Positions 52,156 through 61,838 of a stretch of 64,000 nucleotides of DNA are shown one piece after another. Source of the stretch: Chloroflexota bacterium. Lineage in GTDB: Bacteria; Chloroflexota; Anaerolineae; DUEN01. How positions within the stretch are numbered: the first letter of the stretch is position 1; every line of letters begins with the position of its first letter. The notes below the pieces were generated by a model, which saw nothing but the letters and a program-made list of their open reading frames with translations, was not told the DNA's origin and ran no database searches. Location of the stretch: assembly GCA_013152435.1 (NCBI GenBank), contig JAADGJ010000076.1:62001-126000 (forward strand), read 5' to 3'. A program made the translations under genes and the position numbers.

Positions 52156-54300
52156 ATGTTGGGTATTGTGCATGGCAAGAAGCAGAGAAGCTGCGAGGAA
52201 GAATTGAAGCATCTGCAGGGTCAGATACACGATCTGGCCGCGGAGATGAGGACCCTCGTCCGAGGCATCGTCGAGGGCAGGCTGGATACGCGTGCAAACC
52301 CCGACAAATTCGACGAGGAGTTCGCGGAGATCGTGGAGGGCGTCAACGCTGCGTTGGACGCGGCGGTGAAACCCCTGGGGAGAGTGAGAGAGTGCACGGA
52401 TCTTCTGCGGAAAGGCGAGATCCCGCGGAAGATCGAGGAGGAGTGCAGGGGCGAGTGGTGTCAGGTCAGGGACAGCATCAACGATTTGATCGACGTGGTC
52501 AACGGCCTGGTTGAGGGCAGCGCGGAGATGGCGCGTGCGGCCGCCGCTGGTGACCTGGATGTGCGGGTGGACACCTCCCGGTTTGAGGGCGTCTGGAGGA
52601 CAATCCTTCAGGGACTGAACGAGACGGCCGAAGGCATGATCGTGCCGATGCGAGAGGTCGGCCACGTCCTGGAGCGGATGGCGGCGGGAGAGTTCCAGGC
52701 CCGTGTTGTGGGAGAGTATCGTGGGGATTACGACGTCCTGAAGCGCTCGGTGAACGCGTTGGGCGAGCAGTTGATGGGCGTACAGGAAGAGATTGAGAGG
52801 ATCCGGATCAAGGTGCAGGAGGGGGATCTGGGCGTTCGAGGGGAGGCCGATCGGTTCCAGGGCGATATCGCGGGTATGGTGGATGGCTTCAACGAGGTGC
52901 TGGATGCCGTTGTGGAGCCGATCAATGAGGCCCTGGATGTGATCTCGGCGATCGCTCAGGGAGACCTGACGCAGGAGGTGGTAGGCGATTACCGGGGGGA
53001 TCACGCCCGGTTGAAGGAAGGCATCAACGCCATGGTCACCAACCTGCGCGATCTGATCGTCCAGGTGCAGTCGGGGGCGGCCAGCGTGGCCTCGGCTTCC
53101 GCTCAGATCCAGGCGGCCACGGAGCAGGCCGCGGAGGCGGTGCAGCAGGTGGCGGCGACCATCCAGCAGGTGGCGGAGGGGACCGCCCAGCAGACGGAGG
53201 CTGTCACTCGCGCTGCGGCTCAGGTGGATCAGATGACGCAGGCCATTGACGGGATCGCCCAGGGCGCGCAGGAGCAGGCGCAGGCGGTGGAGCAGGCCTC
53301 TCGTGCGGTGGCCGAGATGACGGCGGCGAACGAGCAGGTGATGAGCAGCGCCCAGATGAGCGCCGAGATGAGCGAGGAGTCGGCGCAGAAGGCCGAGGCC
53401 GGCGCGGAGACGGTGCGGAAGATGATGGCCGCGATGGAGGCGGTTCGCGAGACCGTGGCAGAGGTTGGCCAGAAGGTGGAGCAGATGCAGGAGTACTCCG
53501 CCCAGGTCGGCGCCATTGTGGAGACCATCGACGACATCGCGGAGCAGACGAACCTGTTGGCGCTGAACGCGGCCATTGAGGCGGCACGCGCCGGGGAGCA
53601 AGGCCGAGGGTTCGCGGTGGTGGCTGATGAGGTGCGGAAGCTAGCGGAGCGAGCCGGACAGGCCACGAAGGAGATCGCCCAACTGATCGGGAACGTGCAG
53701 GAGGGCACGCAAGCGGTGGTGAAGGCCCTGGAGGCGAACCTGCGGCAGGTGGAGTCGGGCTCGGCGTTGGCGGCGCAGGCGGACGAGGCGCTGCAGGAGA
53801 TCTCCCAGATGGCGGAGCAGGTGAACGAGCAGGTGGAGCAGATCGAGATCGCGGCGCAGAAGATGACGGCGGCGAATCAGGAGCTGGTGAAGGTCATCGA
53901 GAGCGTCTCGGCCATCGCGGAGGAGAACACGGCGGCGACGGAGCAGGTGGCGGCGAGCAGCGGCGAGATCAACGAGGCGATGGAGACGGTGGCCAGCGTG
54001 AGCGAGGAGAACGGCGCTGCCGCGGAGGAGGTGAGCGCGGCCGCGGAGGAGATGAGCGCCCAGTCGGAGGAGATAGCGGCCTCGGCTCAGAGCCTGTCCG
54101 ACCTGGCGGAACAGTTGACGGCGTTGATCTCACAGTTCAGGCTGACGGGAGATGGATTGGGAGTCGCTCAGGAGATGGGGGAACGTGTAGTGGTCAGAGC
54201 GCATGGGGATGGATCAGAGAACGGGCATGCGAGGCCGGAAGCGGTGGCGAAATCGGTGCCGACGAAGGTGTCGGTGAGCAATGGGAATGGTCGATCGTAG
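52156..54300 (+). CDS. Soluble poly-HAMP methyl-accepting chemotaxis protein
   Basis: The product has 714 residues and no membrane segment, so it is cytoplasmic. Residues 15-300 hold repeated HAMP-like units marked by [58 protein letters not shown] and [17 protein letters not shown]. The signalling tip [20 protein letters not shown] lies near residue 466. It probably senses an internal cue or relays signals in a cytoplasmic array. GGGAGG precedes ATG 52156; ATG 52138 is an alternative. The signalling part is very similar to that of MCP 1. Confidence 0.9.
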   Translation: MLGIVHGKKQRSCEEELKHLQGQIHDLAAEMRTLVRGIVEGRLDTRANPDKFDEEFAEIVEGVNAALDAAVKPLGRVRECTDLLRKGEIPRKIEEECRGEWCQVRDSINDLIDVVNGLVEGSAEMARAAAAGDLDVRVDTSRFEGVWRTILQGLNETAEGMIVPMREVGHVLERMAAGEFQARVVGEYRGDYDVLKRSVNALGEQLMGVQEEIERIRIKVQEGDLGVRGEADRFQGDIAGMVDGFNEVLDAVVEPINEALDVISAIAQGDLTQEVVGDYRGDHARLKEGINAMVTNLRDLIVQVQSGAASVASASAQIQAATEQAAEAVQQVAATIQQVAEGTAQQTEAVTRAAAQVDQMTQAIDGIAQGAQEQAQAVEQASRAVAEMTAANEQVMSSAQMSAEMSEESAQKAEAGAETVRKMMAAMEAVRETVAEVGQKVEQMQEYSAQVGAIVETIDDIAEQTNLLALNAAIEAARAGEQGRGFAVVADEVRKLAERAGQATKEIAQLIGNVQEGTQAVVKALEANLRQVESGSALAAQADEALQEISQMAEQVNEQVEQIEIAAQKMTAANQELVKVIESVSAIAEENTAATEQVAASSGEINEAMETVASVSEENGAAAEEVSAAAEEMSAQSEEIAASAQSLSDLAEQLTALISQFRLTGDGLGVAQEMGERVVVRAHGDGSENGHARPEAVAKSVPTKVSVSNGNGRS

Positions 54301-54321
54301 GGGGATTAGAGGAGCCAGATA

Positions 54322-54356
54322 GTGGGGGGAAGCGATGAGCCATCGCTTTCCCCCAC
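54322..54356. terminator. Hairpin between MCP 2 and cheW
   Basis: GTGGGGGGAAGCGAT pairs with ATCGCTTTCCCCCAC around GAGCC. No T-run is present; it may lower expression of MCP relative to cheW or stabilise the mRNA end. Confidence 0.5.
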
Positions 54357-54403
54357 GCACAGCCACACAAGATAAAGCCATTCTGAGGAAAGGAGGAAGC
54401 GAG

Positions 54404-54901
54404 ATGGCATCGGAGGCTGTGAATGCTGAGGCGGTAGGCAGCGTGCGAGAGGAACAGCTGGTGGTGTTCCGGCTGGGCGATGAGCTGTATGGGATCGACA
54501 TCAATCGAGTGCAGGGAATCGAGCGGATGCAGCGGGTGACGAAAGTGCCGCGTGCCCCCGAGTTCGTGGAGGGGGTGATCAACCTGCGAGGGCAGATCAC
54601 CCCGGTGATCGATCTGCGGGTCCGGCTGGGCTTTGAGCGGGTGGAGGCGACCAAGGAATCCCGCATCGTGGTCGTGATGATGGGAGAGGATCGAGTGGGA
54701 TTGGTGGTGGACGGTGTGGACGGGGTGACGCGAGTGCCCGTGGACCGGATCGAGCCGCCATCGGACCTGGTGAAATCAGAGGAGGCCGCGTATCTGCGGG
54801 GGATCGCCAAGCTGGACGGGGGATTGCTGGTCCTGCTGGATCTGGACAAGGTGCTGGAGGGATATGAGGTTGGCAGGGTTGAGGTAGCCGAGGCCGCCTA
54901 A
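54404..54901 (+). CDS. cheW: Chemotaxis coupling protein CheW
   Basis: The product has 165 residues. QLVVFRLGDELYGIDINRVQ near residue 18, VEGVINLRGQITPVIDLR near residue 56 and GLVVDGVDGVTRV near residue 100 are the classic CheW features. CheW links MCP tips to CheA in the array. AAAGGAGG precedes ATG 54404. It is the first gene of the run leading to cheX. Confidence 0.94.
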   Translation: MASEAVNAEAVGSVREEQLVVFRLGDELYGIDINRVQGIERMQRVTKVPRAPEFVEGVINLRGQITPVIDLRVRLGFERVEATKESRIVVVMMGEDRVGLVVDGVDGVTRVPVDRIEPPSDLVKSEEAAYLRGIAKLDGGLLVLLDLDKVLEGYEVGRVEVAEAA

Positions 54902-54942
54902 GCGTTCGTAGGGAACATCCATGTCGGTCGGGGGTGGAACTT

Positions 54943-57024
54943 ATGGAGATGAACTTTGATCTCACGCCGGAGGAGGCGGAGGTTTTCCTCCAGGAGGCTG
55001 ATGAGCTCATCACCAGCCTGGATGAGAACTTCGTTCGGCTTGAGAGGGACGATGCGGATCCTGCGCTGTTGCAAGACATCTTTCGCAGCGCGCACACACT
55101 GAAGGGTAGCGCGGGGATGATCGGGCATCAGGCGATGGCGGCCGTGATGCACGAGATGGAAACCACCCTGGATCGGCTACGTCAGGGCCAACTTCATGTG
55201 ACCGTTGAGCTGGTGGACACCCTGTTTGCCGCACTGGATGTTGTCCGGGCGATGGTGGAGGAGGTCAGGACCTCGCAGAGCAGTGGGGTGGAGTACGATG
55301 ACGTATTGACGGCCCTGCGGGCCTTTGCAGAGGGTTCACAAGGGACAGGTGGAAGGGAAGCTGCTGATGATCACCCGGTTCCCCCTGTTCCGGAGGATGC
55401 GCTGCCTCCGGATGTGGAGCAGGCGTTCCTGGTCTTCGCGACCATCGCTCAGGACAGCGTGGCGCCCGGGGGACGCGCGCTTCAGGTCCTGCTGGCGCTC
55501 GACCAGTCCGCTCGGGTTCTGTGGAGCCAGCCCACGATCGATGACCTTGATGAGGAATGGTCTGAGCATCAAGTCCTGGCCCTGGTCACGGACGCGGATC
55601 CGGCGCAGTTGGAGCAGTTGCTGAGCACCATCTCCGAGGTGGAGTCGCGCGTGATGCCGTACTCCCCGGCGGAGACGGGCGAATCCCTCTCCGCTTCCCT
55701 CCCATCTCCTGAGTCGCAGAAGGCTCCCGAGGCGGAGGGGGCGCCTGATGCGGAGAAGGGCCCCTCACCCCAGAAGCCGTCCGGTGATGGCCGCGTCGCC
55801 TCAGGGCGGAAACCGGCCGTGGACGGGAAGACGCGCTGGGTGCGGACCAGCGTGGAGCGCCTCGATAAGTTGATGAACCTGGTGGGCGAGCTGGTGATCG
55901 ACCGAAACCGGCTCTTTCAGATCCGAGCGCGGCTGCTGGATGGGGAGAACCGGGAGGAACTGCTCATGCACCTGGGCGACGCCATCTCGCATCTCTCCTG
56001 GATCACGGACCAGCTGCAGGACGAGGTCATGCGGGCGCGAATGGTGCCCGTGTCCCAGGTTTTCAATAAGTTCCCCCGTTTGGTGCGGGGACTGGCTCGG
56101 GACCTGGGCAAGAAGGTCGAGTTGGTGATCGAGGGGCAGGATACGGAGCTGGACCGCTCGGTGATCGAGCTGATCAATGATCCCCTGGTGCATCTAATAC
56201 GCAATGCCGTCGACCATGGCATCGAGCCGCCGGAGGAGCGGGTGGCCGTCGGCAAGCCGGAGACGGGGCGAATCCTCCTGTCCGCTCGCTCGGAGGAGAA
56301 CCACATCATCATCACCGTCGAGGATGATGGGCAAGGGATCAATCCGGACAAGATCCGCCAGACGGCGGTGGCTCGTGGCGTCCTGGATGAGGAGGCCGCG
56401 CGGCATCTCTCTGACGACGAGGCACTGGATCTGATCTTCGCCCCGGGGTTCAGCACGGCCAAGAAGGTGACCGAGCTCTCGGGTCGCGGCGTGGGCATGG
56501 ACGTGGTGCGCACCAACGTGGAGCGGCTGAACGGGACCGTGCGGGTGAGCAGCCGGCCAGGGGCTGGGACGACGTTCGAGTTGCGATTGCCGCTGACCCT
56601 GGCCATCATGCCGGCCCTGATGGTCTCCGTCTCGGATCAGATCTACGCGATCCCGCTGGCGTCCGTCATGAGCACGCTGAAGGTGGAATCGGATCAGATC
56701 TCCAACGTGCTTCACCAGGGCGTGATGACCCTGCGCGATCGGGTGCTGCCCCTGCTGTGGCTCTCGGACTTCTTCGGCTGGGAGAATGGGCATCAGGCGG
56801 ACTCTTGCTACGTCGTGGCCGTGCGGTGGGGGGATGCCCAGGTGGGCATCGTGGTAGATGGTCTGCTGGGCCAGCAGGATGTGGTCGTGAAGCCACTGGG
56901 GTATCAAATCGGGGACATCCCAGGGATTGCGGGGGGCACGATCATGGGAGATGGCACCGTCGCCCTCATCGTGGATGTACCCGGGTTGGTCGAGACGACC
57001 TTGCGGGAGCGGAAGGCCGCATAA
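54943..57024 (+). CDS. cheA: Chemotaxis histidine kinase CheA
   Basis: The product has 693 residues. The Hpt domain has the phospho-His in SAHTLKGSAGM near residue 50. A less conserved P2 region follows, then P3 dimerisation (VERLDKLMNLVGELVIDRNR near residue 305), P4 ATPase (LIRNAVDHGIEPPEER, EDDGQGI, GRGVGMDVVR) and a CheW-like P5 (FELRLPLTLAIMPALMV to the end). CheA phosphorylates CheY and CheB in response to MCP state. ATG 54943 is chosen; GTG 54934 or ATG 54949 are possible. Confidence 0.95.
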   Translation: MEMNFDLTPEEAEVFLQEADELITSLDENFVRLERDDADPALLQDIFRSAHTLKGSAGMIGHQAMAAVMHEMETTLDRLRQGQLHVTVELVDTLFAALDVVRAMVEEVRTSQSSGVEYDDVLTALRAFAEGSQGTGGREAADDHPVPPVPEDALPPDVEQAFLVFATIAQDSVAPGGRALQVLLALDQSARVLWSQPTIDDLDEEWSEHQVLALVTDADPAQLEQLLSTISEVESRVMPYSPAETGESLSASLPSPESQKAPEAEGAPDAEKGPSPQKPSGDGRVASGRKPAVDGKTRWVRTSVERLDKLMNLVGELVIDRNRLFQIRARLLDGENREELLMHLGDAISHLSWITDQLQDEVMRARMVPVSQVFNKFPRLVRGLARDLGKKVELVIEGQDTELDRSVIELINDPLVHLIRNAVDHGIEPPEERVAVGKPETGRILLSARSEENHIIITVEDDGQGINPDKIRQTAVARGVLDEEAARHLSDDEALDLIFAPGFSTAKKVTELSGRGVGMDVVRTNVERLNGTVRVSSRPGAGTTFELRLPLTLAIMPALMVSVSDQIYAIPLASVMSTLKVESDQISNVLHQGVMTLRDRVLPLLWLSDFFGWENGHQADSCYVVAVRWGDAQVGIVVDGLLGQQDVVVKPLGYQIGDIPGIAGGTIMGDGTVALIVDVPGLVETTLRERKAA

Positions 57025-57043
57025 TCGATGGAGGAGGTGTCGG

Positions 57044-57664
57044 GTGAGCGGAGGGAATGGTCAGTTTGATCGCGTGATGGAGGCGATCACGAAACAGGGG
57101 CTGTCCACCACGGCGGAGGGGCTGTCCACGATGCTGGGGCGCCCCATCCAGGTGCAGGTCCCTCGTGTGAGCAGGGTCCCCATCCGTGATGTCGCGAATC
57201 GTGTGGGCGGCCCGGAGCAGCTCATCGTGGCCGTGTATCTCATGACTACGGGGGATCTTCCCGGCCATATCATGCTGATCCTACCCCATGAGAGCGCGTT
57301 GCGGCTGGTGGATATGCTGCTGGAGCAGCCCGAGGGGACCACGCAGCAGCTGACTCCGCTGGGGGAGTCGGCTCTGGGCGAGGTAGGCAACATCTCTGCA
57401 TCCATGTTGCTCAACTTCATCGCGGCGACGCTGGGACTGAGCGCTCGTCCATCGCCGCCGGCCGTCATCGTGGATATGGCAGGCGCCATTTTGGACGTGA
57501 TCCTGACCAGCGTCTGCCAGTCGGATGATGAGTTGCTGTTGTTGGAGGCGGTTTTTCAGGGACCGGATCGCAAGATGGAGGTGTACTTCTGGCTCGTCCC
57601 CGACAATGGCGCGGGCTTGGACGCTTTCGGAGGCGACGAGGATGGCGAACAGGCGATTGTCTGA
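57044..57664 (+). CDS. cheC: CheY-P phosphatase CheC
   Basis: The product has 206 residues. The phosphatase signature S-x3-E-x2-N is present in ESALGEVGNISAS near residue 106, and a Pro lies exactly 22 residues after the Asn, as in CheC. I see no second copy of the motif, so only one active site may work. CheC removes phosphate from CheY-P, boosted by CheD. The start is GTG 57044 with AGGAGG six bases ahead. Its end overlaps cheD. Confidence 0.88.
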   Translation: MSGGNGQFDRVMEAITKQGLSTTAEGLSTMLGRPIQVQVPRVSRVPIRDVANRVGGPEQLIVAVYLMTTGDLPGHIMLILPHESALRLVDMLLEQPEGTTQQLTPLGESALGEVGNISASMLLNFIAATLGLSARPSPPAVIVDMAGAILDVILTSVCQSDDELLLLEAVFQGPDRKMEVYFWLVPDNGAGLDAFGGDEDGEQAIV

Positions 57665-58193
57665 CGACAAGGGACGGAGCGAACATCTGCAGGATAAGAA
57701 CACGATCGCCGTTGGCCTTGGGGAGATGGTGGTGACCAAAGATAGGGAACACGTGCTGGTGGCTTATGGGTTGGGATCGTGTATCGGGTTGGCCGCTTAT
57801 GATCCGATGGGGCCGGTGGCTGGGATGCTCCACGCGGTGTTGCCGATGCGCCGCAATGGGGATGACAATCTGTACAAGTTTGTGGACACGGGGATACCGG
57901 CGTTAATCGACGAGATGAAGCGTATGGGGGCGAGTATGCGCCGGATCCGGTGGTATGTGGCGGGCGGAGCTCATATGTTGACCGCCCCCGGATTCAAGGG
58001 GATGTTCGACATTGGGCGTCGAAACGTGGAGATGACGCAGCGGCTTCTGACCGAATACGGGATCGAGCCGGTGGCCATGGCCGTGCGTGGAAGCAAGGGG
58101 CGTACGCTCAAGCTATATGTGGCCAGTGGCCGCGTTACGGTTCGCTTCGCTGGAGGGGAGGAGAAAGTTCTGTCTGTCGCCGGCAAGCGCTGA
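57642..58193 (+). CDS. cheD: Chemoreceptor glutamine deamidase CheD
   Basis: The product has 183 residues. GLGSCIGLAAYDP near residue 46 holds the catalytic Cys, and MLHAVLPMRR near residue 67 the catalytic His. The Thr of the triad is probably in the FVDTGIPALI stretch. CheD deamidates MCP glutamines and binds CheC. ATG 57642 overlaps the last 23 bases of cheC, a common arrangement that couples the two partners. Confidence 0.92.
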   Translation: MANRRLSDDKGRSEHLQDKNTIAVGLGEMVVTKDREHVLVAYGLGSCIGLAAYDPMGPVAGMLHAVLPMRRNGDDNLYKFVDTGIPALIDEMKRMGASMRRIRWYVAGGAHMLTAPGFKGMFDIGRRNVEMTQRLLTEYGIEPVAMAVRGSKGRTLKLYVASGRVTVRFAGGEEKVLSVAGKR

Positions 58194-58226
58194 GAGAGAT
58201 CGTTCGTGGGAACGCGGGGAGGGGAT

Positions 58227-58676
58227 ATGACTCGGATCGGCAGGGACGGCCAGCTACAACAGGTCCATTCCCATGAACGGGGGAATGGGACGGCATCTGC
58301 AGAGATGCGCCCGGCGATCCTCATCGTGGATGACGATCCGGAGCTGCGTCGATTGATCTCGCTGATCCTGGGGGATCGATATCAGGTGTTGGAGGCGAAC
58401 AACGCGGACGAAGCGATCCGGGTGTTGGATCGATCCGCCTTTGGCCCCGCGGGATCTCAGATCAAGGTTGTCCTCCTGGACATCATGATGCCGGGCATGG
58501 ACGGGATCACGCTCTGTCGACGCATCAAGAAGGAGTTCGGGGTTCCCGTCATCATGTGCACTGCCCGGGTGACGAAGGGGGACGTGCAGGCGGCTTTGCG
58601 TAACGGGGCGGACGATTACCTGGCAAAGCCCTTTGATCATCAGACGTTGATCACCCGGGTGGCCAGGTACACATAG
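58227..58676 (+). CDS. Receiver-domain response regulator in the chemotaxis operon
   Basis: The product has 149 residues. After about 28 variable residues, ILIVDDDPELRRLI, VVLLDIMMPGMDG with the phospho-Asp, MCTARVTK and YLAKPFDHQ form a complete receiver. No output domain follows. It may be an additional phosphate acceptor for CheA or act on another partner. GGGGAGGGG precedes ATG 58227. A gap of about 145 bases separates it from cheY. Confidence 0.85.
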   Translation: MTRIGRDGQLQQVHSHERGNGTASAEMRPAILIVDDDPELRRLISLILGDRYQVLEANNADEAIRVLDRSAFGPAGSQIKVVLLDIMMPGMDGITLCRRIKKEFGVPVIMCTARVTKGDVQAALRNGADDYLAKPFDHQTLITRVARYT

Positions 58677-58821
58677 ATACGTCATTGATCGAATCTGCGA
58701 TGCGATTGTGGAGAAGTGGGTAGAGGGGATAACGGATTCTGGGCCCCATTGGGGCTTGGAGTAACGACCGTCTCAGGAGTCATCATGCAAAATCCATCTG
58801 GGACTGAGGGAGGCTCGGAAG

Positions 58822-59178
58822 ATGCCAAAGGTGCTCGTCGTGGATGATGCGCAATTCATGCGTATGCGCTGCGCTCGATTGCTCACAGAAAAGGGGTTTG
58901 AGGTGGTAGAGGCGGAGAACGGGGCTGAGGCCGTCCGTGTGTATCAGGAACAACGTCCGGACGTCGTTTTGATGGACATCACGATGCCGGAGATGGATGG
59001 CCTCACCGCCTTGAAAGAGATTCGCCGCCACGATCCCAACGCTCGCGTGGCCATGTTGACCGCGTTGGGCCAGCAGGGGATCGTGATCGAGGCGATTAAA
59101 TCGGGGGCTCGGGACTTCATCGTCAAACCGTTTGATGCCGACCGCGTGTTGCAGGCGGTGAACAAGCTGCTCTCATAG
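58822..59178 (+). CDS. cheY: Chemotaxis response regulator CheY
   Basis: The product has 118 residues, standard for CheY. VLVVDDAQFMRMR, VVLMDITMPEMDGL with the phospho-Asp near residue 52, MLTALGQQ and FIVKPFDADR are present. CheY-P binds the flagellar switch and changes rotation. GGGAGG precedes the start. cheB follows after 32 bases. Confidence 0.92.
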   Translation: MPKVLVVDDAQFMRMRCARLLTEKGFEVVEAENGAEAVRVYQEQRPDVVLMDITMPEMDGLTALKEIRRHDPNARVAMLTALGQQGIVIEAIKSGARDFIVKPFDADRVLQAVNKLLS

Positions 59179-59210
59179 CGTCGTATACGCATTGGAAAGC
59201 GAGGGGAGCC

Positions 59211-60296
59211 ATGATTCGAGTACTCGTCGTGGACGATTCGGCGTTCATGCGGGCTGCGCTGACCCGGATCCTCGATCAAGACCCGGAATTGGAGGTCGTG
59301 GGGACGGCCCGGGATGGCGTGGAGGCCTTGACGAAGGTGGAATCCCTGCAGCCCCATGTCATCACCCTGGACGTAGAGATGCCCCGCATGAACGGGCTGG
59401 AGTTCCTGGCCCGTTTGATGAAAGAGCGCCCCATGCCGGTCGTCATGCTGAGCAGCCTCACGCAGGAGGGGGCTGATACGACGATCGAGGCGTTGACGCT
59501 GGGGGCGGTGGACTTCGTCCCAAAGCCCGATCGGACGATCTCCATTCATCAGGTCGCCCCCGACCTGATCACTAAGATCAAGCGGGCAGTCACGGCGAAG
59601 GTGTCCCCGGGCCCGCGTCGCCGCCCGTTGCGACGGGATGGCCATCGCAGTCGTCCGAGGATCGTAGCGACCCGTGAGGACTGGGATCGGGTGTTGGTGA
59701 TCGGCTCCTCCACGGGAGGACCTCGTGCGCTGCGGGAGGTGTTTAGCGGACTCCCAGGGGATCTGCCGGCCCCTGTGCTGGTGGTGCAGCATATGCCGCA
59801 AGGGTTCACCCGCTCCCTGGCGGAGCATTTGAACGAGTGCTCGGAGCTGGAGGTGAGGGAGGCGAGCGCAGGTGATCGCCTTGAGCGCGGCGTGGCGCTG
59901 CTGGCCCCGGGGGGATATCACATGACCGTGCGTCGCAGCGGCGTGATCCGTCTGGACCAGGGGCCGACGGTGAACGGTGTGCGGCCTGCGGTAGATGTGA
60001 CCCTGCTCTCGGCTGTGGCGGCCTTTGGCGCCCGGGTTGTGGCGGCCATCCTGACGGGCATGGGGCGTGATGGAACGGACGGAGCGCGAGCGCTGAAACA
60101 GGCGGGCGGATACGTGTTGGCGGAGCATGAGTCGACCTGCGTGGTGTATGGCATGCCCAAGAGCATCATCACGGAAGGGCTTGCGGACGAGGTGGCCGTG
60201 ATCGAGGAGATGGCCCAAGCCATCGTTCGTTATCTGGAGAAACCCATAAGGGAGCGGAAGGATGATCGAGCAAGACTATCGGCTCGTGTATCGTAA
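59211..60296 (+). CDS. cheB: Chemotaxis methylesterase CheB
   Basis: The product has 361 residues. The receiver domain (VLVVDDSAFMRAAL, ITLDVEMPRMNGLEF near residue 50) is joined by a basic linker to the esterase domain with Ser in IGSSTGGPRAL near residue 165, His in VVQHMPQGF near residue 191 and Asp in TGMGRDGTDGA near residue 286. CheB removes methyl groups from MCPs when phosphorylated. GCGAGGGGAG precedes the start; its end overlaps cheR. Confidence 0.95.
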   Translation: MIRVLVVDDSAFMRAALTRILDQDPELEVVGTARDGVEALTKVESLQPHVITLDVEMPRMNGLEFLARLMKERPMPVVMLSSLTQEGADTTIEALTLGAVDFVPKPDRTISIHQVAPDLITKIKRAVTAKVSPGPRRRPLRRDGHRSRPRIVATREDWDRVLVIGSSTGGPRALREVFSGLPGDLPAPVLVVQHMPQGFTRSLAEHLNECSELEVREASAGDRLERGVALLAPGGYHMTVRRSGVIRLDQGPTVNGVRPAVDVTLLSAVAAFGARVVAAILTGMGRDGTDGARALKQAGGYVLAEHESTCVVYGMPKSIITEGLADEVAVIEEMAQAIVRYLEKPIRERKDDRARLSARVS

Positions 60297-61068
60297 GATC
60301 AAGCGGCTGACGGGCATCGACCTATCTTACTACAAGGGACGTCAGGTACAACGTCGCCTGGAGGCGTATCTCAGGCGCAGCGGCGCGGCGAACTGGAGGG
60401 AATACCTCCATCGCCTGGAGCAGGATCCTCAGGAGGTGAAGGCTCTCCGGGACTATCTGACGATCAATGTCTCCTGTTTCTTCCGGGACCCGCACAAGTT
60501 CCAGTATCTGCGGGAGAAGATCCTGCCCGAGCTCGTGCGGCCGGGGGGAAAGTTGCACATGTGGAGCGCCGGGTGCTCCTATGGCGCCGAGGCGTACACG
60601 CTCGCCATCCTGGGCGACCTGACGCGGGCGAGGTGGTTCCAGGTATGGGCTACGGACGTCGATCGCGGGGCCCTGACCAGGGCGCGAGCCGGGGGGCCGT
60701 ATACCGATGAGGATGTGAAATATGTGGCGCCGGATCTCCTGAAGCGATACTTTGACCGACGGGATGATGGGTTCTACGTCAAGCGGACTTTGCGCCGTCA
60801 TGTGGTGTTTGAGGAGCACAACCTGCTGGAGGATCAGGTGACGCGAGAGTTCGACCTGGTCCTGTGCCGTAACGTGATCATCTACTTCTCGGATGAGGCG
60901 AAGCGAAAGGTGCTGACGCGCCTGGTGGGGGCGCTGCGACCGGATGGGGTGCTCTTTATCGGGGGGACGGAGGTGATCTCCACCGCGCTGGCGCGGGAAT
61001 TGGGCCTTCAGTCGGCAGGCATTTCCTTCTATCGAAAGATGGCTCACGTGATGGAGGGCGTGGTATGA
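60262..61068 (+). CDS. cheR: Chemotaxis protein methyltransferase CheR
   Basis: The product has 268 residues. An N-terminal helical domain (RLTGIDLSYYKGRQVQRRL) precedes the SAM-binding domain with TINVSCFFRDP near residue 70 and MWSAGCSYGAEAYTLAI near residue 98, then DLVLCRNVIIYFS near residue 199. CheR methylates MCP glutamates. The start lies inside cheB, 35 bases before its stop, and the end overlaps cheX by four bases, so the three are coupled. Confidence 0.95.
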   Translation: MIEQDYRLVYRKIKRLTGIDLSYYKGRQVQRRLEAYLRRSGAANWREYLHRLEQDPQEVKALRDYLTINVSCFFRDPHKFQYLREKILPELVRPGGKLHMWSAGCSYGAEAYTLAILGDLTRARWFQVWATDVDRGALTRARAGGPYTDEDVKYVAPDLLKRYFDRRDDGFYVKRTLRRHVVFEEHNLLEDQVTREFDLVLCRNVIIYFSDEAKRKVLTRLVGALRPDGVLFIGGTEVISTALARELGLQSAGISFYRKMAHVMEGVV

Positions 61069-61580
61069 ACGTGAAATTCATCAATCCGTTCGTGATCGCC
61101 GCGGGGGAGGTCTTGCGGTCCGAGGTGCAGGCGGATGTCCGTCGAGGTGAGGTGAAGGTTTCCAATTCCGCCCACACGCAGAACGAGGTGACGGCCCTGT
61201 TCACCCTGGTAGGCCAGGTGGAGGGCGTCGTCATGTACGGCATGAGCAAGGAGATGGCGCTGGCCTTTGTGTCCAAGATGTTGGGCCAGCCGGTGGAGGA
61301 ACTGGACGAGCTGGCGCAGAGCGGGATCGCCGAGCTGGGGAACGTGATCACGGGACATGCCAGCACGCTGTTGGCCTCGCAGGGGTATCACACTGACATC
61401 TCCGTGCCCACGCTCATCATCGGCGCCGGGGCGCAGATCTCCACGTTGGACTTCCAGCGGTTGGTGGTGCCTCTGGTTACCCAGTACGGGACTCTGGAGG
61501 TCCAGCTGGCGCTCCGGGAGAGGAGGAATGGCTCCTCATCGTCTCGGCAGGAGGTGGCGGGAGCCGCCAAGCAGGCGTGA
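61065..61580 (+). CDS. cheX: CheY-P phosphatase CheX
   Basis: The product has 171 residues. FINPFVIAAGEVLRSEV at the start and GIAELGNVITGHAST near residue 88, with the ExxN active-site motif, are typical of CheX. CheX dephosphorylates CheY-P as a dimer. With CheC, the operon has two phosphatases of one superfamily. The ATG overlaps the cheR stop by four bases. Confidence 0.9.
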   Translation: MNVKFINPFVIAAGEVLRSEVQADVRRGEVKVSNSAHTQNEVTALFTLVGQVEGVVMYGMSKEMALAFVSKMLGQPVEELDELAQSGIAELGNVITGHASTLLASQGYHTDISVPTLIIGAGAQISTLDFQRLVVPLVTQYGTLEVQLALRERRNGSSSSRQEVAGAAKQA

Positions 61581-61609
61581 TGGGGCTGGAGATCATCGGA
61601 TTGGCGGGG

Positions 61610-61638
61610 TTGTCAGGGGATTATGCTTTGTTTACAAA
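61610..61638 (+). promoter_or_regulatory. Possible promoter before the OmpR-type regulator
   Basis: TTGTCA at 61610-61615 and TACAAA at 61633-61638 are 17 bases apart in a stretch richer in A and T than its surroundings. The regulator gene starts about 200 bases downstream. The match is moderate. Confidence 0.35.
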
Positions 61639-61838
61639 GGTTGGTACTATGGCGCTATCCTCGAAAGCGGGGCGAGCACTTATATTACATGTGGCCATTA
61701 CCCCGCTTAGCCGGGAAGCACCTCAAAAAATCTTAATCTACGCTCCTAGATATTTGCCCCCATCTCCCTCACCAGAGGGATGGTCTGGCTATCATCAGGA
61801 CCTATACGAGTAGGACGGATTGAAGGAGGTTCTCGTCT

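Noticed and set aside
52078-53601. A 507-codon minus-strand frame opposite the second MCP
   Set aside because: It mirrors the coiled-coil codons of the MCP. The Leu/His/Arg pattern is an antisense artefact.
61577-61813. A 78-codon frame after cheX
   Set aside because: It covers a promoter-like, less GC-rich stretch and overlaps the cheX stop. The composition does not look like that of neighbouring genes.
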